From positions 8,787,426-8,851,425 of the forward strand of contig NC_135263.1 of assembly GCF_964204865.1 (NCBI RefSeq): 64,000 bases of DNA. The letters run 5' to 3'. Made by a program: the position numbers and the translations under genes. The DNA is from Styela clava (taxonomy: Eukaryota; Chordata; Ascidiacea; Stolidobranchia; Styelidae). Shown here in pieces: positions 58,864-64,000 of the stretch (position 1 is the stretch's first letter; every line of letters begins with the position of its first letter). A model generated the notes under the pieces. That model did no database searches. It was not told the DNA's origin and saw nothing but the letters and a program-made list of their open reading frames with translations.

Positions 58864-59766
58864 TCAGTCCGATGTTTTTGTTTTTTTGTCTCCATCATTG
58901 GCAGTAGGCAATTTTCGTTTCAGTGCCTTGACCTTACGAAGCTGTAACGACCCCATGTCCTGCTTTGTCATATGAATACGGCCCCGTTTTTCACCAAGAT
59001 TCCCTCTTGAAATATTCTTGACCTTTGACACTTTAGCAGCCTTCGGTTTTCTACATGCTCTCTTATACAAGTCATCAGAAGCAAGTTTGGTTCTCCGTAA
59101 AATGAAATCAAAGTTAGGTCCCATTTCCTGTAGCTCAATACGTGGCGTTCTTGTGCCAGATTTTTTCAAATTAACCTTGTAATTTCGCAACAAAATTTTC
59201 TCATCGACTACAGTAAAACTCATGACATGTTCAAGACCTTTCAATGTGACGTTGGAAACAACTGGTCCCCGAAAGAAATCGATAAACAAAGATTTCAAAC
59301 GTCGAAGTTCTGAATCAGTTTCAAAATTTTCGCTATTAAAAATTAAGCAAGGTTTTGCACCAATTCCACATTTTTCACCTAAAAAGTCCTTGAACGATTT
59401 GAAATTTTCGATTCCAAGTTCAAACATATCCAATACTTGGCGATCGTAAGTTCTACCAATGACAAGATTATTCGGCCTTTTCTTTGAATGTGAACCGAAT
59501 AAAAACAATGATGCGTCGTTCATTTTTGTTAGAAATTCTATAGAAGACGCATCTTCAAATGGCCGACTTATATTTCGTTTCTTGAAAAGAATTGAACCGG
59601 GTTTTTTCATCATGTGAAGTTCTTGCAGAGCAGTTGTAATTATGTTGCTCGTGTTTCCACCTCTTATGAAGAGAGCAGTTTTATCATTTTCAAATATCTT
59701 GGGAGCTCTTTGTTCGAGAACTCTTCTATGTCGTTGACTTTTAGGCTTTACTATTCCCTCCTCCAT
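58864..59766 (-). CDS. RPF2: Ribosome production factor 2 (Brix-domain protein)
   Basis: RPF2 works with RRS1 in the nucleolus to load the 5S rRNP (5S rRNA, uL18, uL5) onto pre-60S ribosomes. The 300-residue frame has the family's usual size. It opens with a basic tail (KSQRHRRVLEQRAPKIFEND), then the Brix entry block TALFIRGGNTS, and LHMMKKPGSILFKKRNISRPFED (about residues 48-70). DASLFLFGSHSKKRPNNLVIGR and FRGPVVSNVTLKGLEHV-like blocks follow, then a lysine-rich tail with KKTKTSD. All are typical of RPF2. The gene is a single exon, convergent with RPTOR. ATG at 59766 was chosen as the first in frame and lies just before the basic tail. Confidence 0.95.
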   Translation of the reverse strand: MEEGIVKPKSQRHRRVLEQRAPKIFENDKTALFIRGGNTSNIITTALQELHMMKKPGSILFKKRNISRPFEDASSIEFLTKMNDASLFLFGSHSKKRPNNLVIGRTYDRQVLDMFELGIENFKSFKDFLGEKCGIGAKPCLIFNSENFETDSELRRLKSLFIDFFRGPVVSNVTLKGLEHVMSFTVVDEKILLRNYKVNLKKSGTRTPRIELQEMGPNFDFILRRTKLASDDLYKRACRKPKAAKVSKVKNISRGNLGEKRGRIHMTKQDMGSLQLRKVKALKRKLPTANDGDKKTKTSD

Positions 59767-61259
59767 ATTTTATTATAGCTATGTCTAAGATTAATAGAAG
59801 TATTAAACTGGGGAAAGATACTATATCTACCTCCTCAAGTATATTATATTGTATATATATATATATACGATGGCCCTTTCCAAAAAAGAAAATGCAGAAA
59901 TGTACCGGTACCTAGACTATATTACAAAATCTGTAAATTGAGTTTTAGCCTATCTGTGATTTCAAAGAGGTAATGTCATGTTGCAGTGTTGGCAATTTTG
60001 ATTCAACTTTGGCCAAGGTGGTACGGTATATTATCCAGTACGGTATGCTGATATGTGATCAACTACCGTACAATTAATTCCAAACCAGCAATTCTGGCCT
60101 AACCCCACGTTTTTCGCACCTATGTTGTATGTAAACATTCAGAACACTATTCTCATTTCATTGCTGACTGCTGGGGCCAACAAAAAACAACCAATTTTTG
60201 TAAAAAGCAACAGCTCCAATACAAAAACTCAATGATTGAAGGGCGTTTTTTACGTTTACGTTTTTTAACTTTATTTCAAGTAATGCTCGCCTTCCAGGTA
60301 TCTCTGCATTTTGTTTGTTCGTCTACTTTTTGTGCTGTTTTGTTTTTATGTCAGAGTACCGAAATAAATGATTGATTGATAAAGGCACCAAAGCAACTGG
60401 TACACCGGTACGCTTTTCACTAAAGTGACTAACACTTTGCTTTCCACCAGAATACAGTATGCTTTGAGTCGCACTGGCAACAGGCGCGACATGCGCGTTG
60501 ATTGGAGTTGCCAGATTTATTACCATGCCAGTACCACCATTAAATAAAAATATGTAACAACTGAAATATTATAGTTTCTTCATAAAAATAAAATTATTTA
60601 CAATAAACTAATGTACATATAATAATATAAATTTAGTCAGTTTTGTTATATAAACTAATTCTGTGGATACGGAAGAAATTTGGCGTGATAATTTTTGACA
60701 AGAGCTTCTAAGATCATTTACTAATTATTCAGTCTTGATTTCATCGTTAATAGGCGAACGCAAGTGTCGAGAAAACAATGCTGCAAGATATCAACCATAA
60801 ATGCCGCCATTGCGACTCCCTAGTGAGGTTTAGGAACATTTTTTATTCATTGTGCTAAGATGCAATCGCGGATTTGCCGATGACCCTCAGGAAATCGTGA
60901 AATGTAACCTAACGCGGTCGACCGCCTGTTATGGATTATTTCACCCTATCAGCATAGGCTCTGAAACATTGTTGCAAAACAGTGTCAATTAATATCTGTG
61001 ATCTGACTGGAGTTATCAAAAACCCTAAAATATTGCTAAAATGATAACCCATGAACTAAGTATAAAACAAAATCAACTTAAAGAATGTAGCACGTTTATT
61101 AAAAAGAAAAAAGACGAATTATATACAATATACGGACAAAAATATTTTTTCAACAAAGACAAGTCCAGATATGTACACAACGGGAAACGGGCTATACAAG
61201 GTTCCAACTGGCCTCATATTTTGACAATCACCATCATCATTCATGTTTGAGCAAAGCAC
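59767..61259. other. Intergenic region upstream of RPF2
   Basis: It holds a TA-dinucleotide run near 59850-59870 and several ACCGGTAC/TACCGGTA words. The RPF2 promoter should be in the first few hundred bases. A short frame at 61041-61250 is not recognised. Confidence 0.3.
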
Positions 61260-61365
61260 AAAAAGATTCAATCTCGCTTTCGTGAGATATCGCGTGCATC
61301 TAACAGACAAACAAACAAATACCTATCAACATACTTACCGATTAAAATCGATAAGTAACAATAAA
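61260..61365 (-). repeat. Second copy of the GATGCACG interspersed repeat
   Basis: The inverse of 6905-7005: CTCACGAA, GATGCACGCGATATC, TCTGTTTGTTTGT-type run and GTATGTTGATAGGTATTTG are shared. It sits in the 3' flank of the minus-strand gene at 61859-63743. Homology fades on the side away from the GTAAGTATG end. Confidence 0.55.
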
Positions 61366-61858
61366 ATCAACATTACAAAAACACAGACATATGTATATCT
61401 GGCAACCTAACATAGTTCCAAGTATCAAACCAACAGAGCCGAATCAATCAGAAGAAAAGTGACAACTAGTAATATTTCAAAGCGAGAGCACAAAATTTTT
61501 TGAAAGGAATAAAAGCACTGGAACAACGAAATTGAAAATTGAAAGAGTATGTCACCACAGTCAGGCCTAAAGCGAAGCATAGCAGTATCCACCCATGAAA
61601 CCTATTCCATCCTATGTGATTTGTTCCACAATGGAAAGTGGAAACTTCATACAATCTAGAGTAATCAAATGCAGAATAATAGCTAAAAAAATCAAAAATA
61701 ACTATAATGACTGAAGTCAGGATAGCGGCAATTAAGAGCAGTATATTATTGGAGCATGCAGCTACTTTTAACAATGGCAGTCATGATGATGCAGTTTGAT
61801 GTACAAAGATTAATATATTTTGATTACGAAATTCACAATATCCAATGGCAGAGAGTCC

Positions 61859-63743
61859 TCATTTCTTAGAATTGAATCTACCAAGTGGGCGTTTCACACG
61901 ATCCATCTGTAATCAAAAAACAAATTGAAATTATTATCAGCTGTGTCAACTGCTATCTACTGGCATCCTAGCTATAATGATAAATGTATAAAAAACTTAT
62001 TGTGGCAGTTATCACTCCACATTCATATCAGTAAGAGGTGTTTAGACCAAGATACAAATTTCATAACCAACAAATCACACTATTAATTAGAGACATCCAG
62101 GTTTACGGTTAATGCTATTGTATTGATCAAACATCACATATATAGAATTAGTGATTGTATGATATATTGAAAACCATCTAAAATTTTTCACCAAACTTGG
62201 AGTTCTTCTCTTTTCTTCCACGTTTTTCTTTGAAGATTTAGATCGATCAGGAGTTTTCATCAAACCAGATATTCTCTTCGATGTTCCTGTTATCAAATAG
62301 AATAAATTTGACGCTTATTACAGATTGCAATATCTCCTCAATTTTTTACATAAAAAAAGAGATTTTACATTAGTGAGAGTAAATGGAAGTATGTTTTTGA
62401 TTGCTTCACAAATGCAAAACGAATGCAAGAAATCAGCGAGTTTAACTTTATAGGCCATGAGTTAGAGTTATCTCTTACTGAAACATAAATCAACAATACC
62501 GATACATACCGCTCTCATTTTGATTTTGTGGTTTGTCAGTCCCAGTACTTGTGCTTTTCTTGGAACCTCGAGGCCTTAGAACAGATTTTCTTGGTGAGTT
62601 TGGTATTTCAAACATCATGCTCATTCTCCCCCTTGGAACAATTTGTTCCTGAATGTTTCAATAGAAATGGAATATTTACGTTCATATTTAAAACCTGATG
62701 GGATATGTTATTATTAAATGAATTATTTTTATTACTGTCAGGTAGATATCCCATGGATGTCAAAATGATTGGCTATAAAATAATGTTTTACATTGACTAA
62801 GGTAAAGCTATTGAATAGGTTATTAATTCCCATCTGTACTTATCTATCAAAAAGTGATCGCCTTGGGAACGTAAGGTATAAAAATCTTGGTCATCGTTCG
62901 AAAGAAAGTTTGAATTCAAGAAAATCGAAAATTTTTGATATCCAGCTGTATTTTAAGAAGACTTTAATATATAGAGTAAATCTGGAATATCTCAAGATTT
63001 TATTGCAAAATATATAAACTTAAATTCCTTGCAAGTTCTATGGTAATCATCTATGCACTATGAACTATATTAAAATGTCAAAATCATTTATTATAACAAT
63101 ATACTTTGACTTTACCTTATCTTCTTCTTGGGGTATTGTACCATTCCATTGATTGTCATTATTCTTATGAGACCTAAGATCATAATCTGAAGCAGACGTA
63201 TCACTTCCTCCACGACGATTTTGCTGAAAAGAAAAGGAATTCTATTGTATGTTTATCTTTAATCATACACATGAATAATGAACTTGTCCTTGGAATTGAA
63301 AATTGACCTAAACTGAAAAAAAATTTGCCTTCAGGTTTGAAAAATTTTTGATTTTTGCTTCGGATTGTAATAAATTCGACTCCAGATTCCAATGACAAAA
63401 ACTTTAGCTATGCAAGTCTTTTAAGAGCGCTCAGTAAACTTGACATTTTTCAATTTTCTGTAGAAAATTTGTAACTTTTTTATCACTATTGAAATTCTGC
63501 AATTTTGACTCCCGAATCCCGATGACTGAGAATTTAGTATTTAGACTTCGCCGAGTTTGAAAATCCGATCCTCGTTCAGACTCAATACAACATGAAACTC
63601 TCCTTAACTCACTTTATGTGGAGGGTTTTCTGGAGCTCCATCTTTGTCTGAATTCTTTCTCTTAGGCTGATTGACTTCACTCACACTACTTATTTGTCTT
63701 CTAGTAGATGCTTCTGATTTCCAAGCGACATCACCATGTACAT
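61859..63743 (-). CDS. Basic Ser/Lys-rich protein of unknown identity (C-terminal part)
   Basis: Exons on the minus strand: 63743-63613, 63223-63116, 62648-62510, 62286-62192, 61906-61859. All have GT..AG boundaries and join in phase to 172 residues and a stop; the 5' exons lie beyond 63743 and probably outside the window. The sequence is low-complexity, rich in Ser, Lys, Arg and Pro, with SPRKSVLRPRGSKKS and the C-terminal end RVKRPLGRFNSKK. SP and TP sites (NSPRK, KTPDR, RTPSL) would suit CDK or MAPK phosphorylation. There is no globular domain. A nuclear, chromatin- or spindle-associated protein is plausible from composition but is not demonstrated. I cannot name the family. Confidence is in the gene structure, not the function. 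Confidence 0.6.
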
Positions 63744-64000
63744 CTTAAATTATAACAAAATAGATTGTTTGGAAAAACATGCTGCTAATAAACGTTGTTG
63801 GCGAAAACATGAAAAATGTTAATATACATGGAAAAGTTTTGGTCAGCATAGACTGTATTAACAACAGCTCAATATGGATTTGCCTTCCGCACGATTACAA
63901 AAATATGTAAAACAATGCTTCCCCAGAACATTGATAAATATAGACAATAACCATTTCACCTAGGATGGTGAGCGATGTCAAACTGGAAATTCCAGTCATT
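63744..64000 (-). other. Intron of the unknown basic-protein gene
   Basis: AT-rich sequence upstream of the acceptor ending at 63744. No exon was recognised before the window ends. Confidence 0.4.

Noticed and set aside
61466-61774. Hydrophobic minus-strand frame of 102 codons resembling a small membrane protein
   Set aside because: It has no ATG near its start, a stop lies just upstream, and no splice structure connects it; it lies in the 3' flank of the unknown gene. AT-rich DNA often yields hydrophobic frames.

Overview
The window is animal (metazoan) nuclear DNA. It is AT-rich, and its genes are split by short GT..AG introns. It holds seven supportable protein genes, five of them recognised conserved eukaryotic genes, embedded in a dense litter of small DNA transposons, tRNA-derived SINE pieces and fold-back elements. 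Compact genes, abundant hAT relics, miniature elements whose ends begin GGTGCTCC, and AG acceptor-like sites just upstream of several start codons would fit an ascidian tunicate (sea squirt). That placement is an inference from overall character and memory of repeat style, not a proof.

Layout. (1) 1-10.6 kb, minus strand: the 5' and central part of a C2H2 zinc-finger gene resembling ZNF236, at least 18 exons, running off the left edge, with four miniature elements in its introns. (2) 10.6-21.5 kb: no host gene seen. There is a LINE tail, a diverged tandem duplication, a hAT element with a SINE and a second hAT nested in it, and a THAP-containing relic with inverted-repeat flanks that itself carries another hAT. 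(3) 21.5-24.2 kb, plus strand: two single-exon genes 357 bp apart, PEX3 (peroxisome membrane biogenesis) and SUGCT (glutarate CoA-transferase). (4) 25-40.9 kb: a hAT element, a very small two-exon G-protein gamma-subunit gene on the minus strand (27.1-28.4 kb), a long stretch without recognised genes, and a 2.7 kb hAT with a decayed transposase. (5) 41 kb, minus strand: single-exon centrin-3. (6) 43.2-57.8 kb, plus strand: RPTOR (Raptor, the mTORC1 scaffold) in 29 exons, with hAT and SINE pieces in its introns. (7) 58.9-59.8 kb, minus strand: single-exon RPF2, convergent with RPTOR. (8) 61.9-63.7 kb, minus strand: the 3' part of a basic, Ser/Lys-rich protein I do not recognise.

The genes do not form a single pathway. 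RPTOR (growth signalling) and RPF2 (5S RNP loading in 60S ribosome assembly) both bear on ribosome production, but their neighbourhood may be chance. PEX3 and SUGCT are both organelle-metabolism genes and their tight same-strand spacing could reflect a tunicate-type operon. I found no CRISPR array, no bacterial-type system and no clearly new biochemical system. The most informative novelties are transposon histories that can be read exactly from target-site duplications and empty sites, the tiny gamma-subunit gene, and a possible alternative Raptor C terminus.
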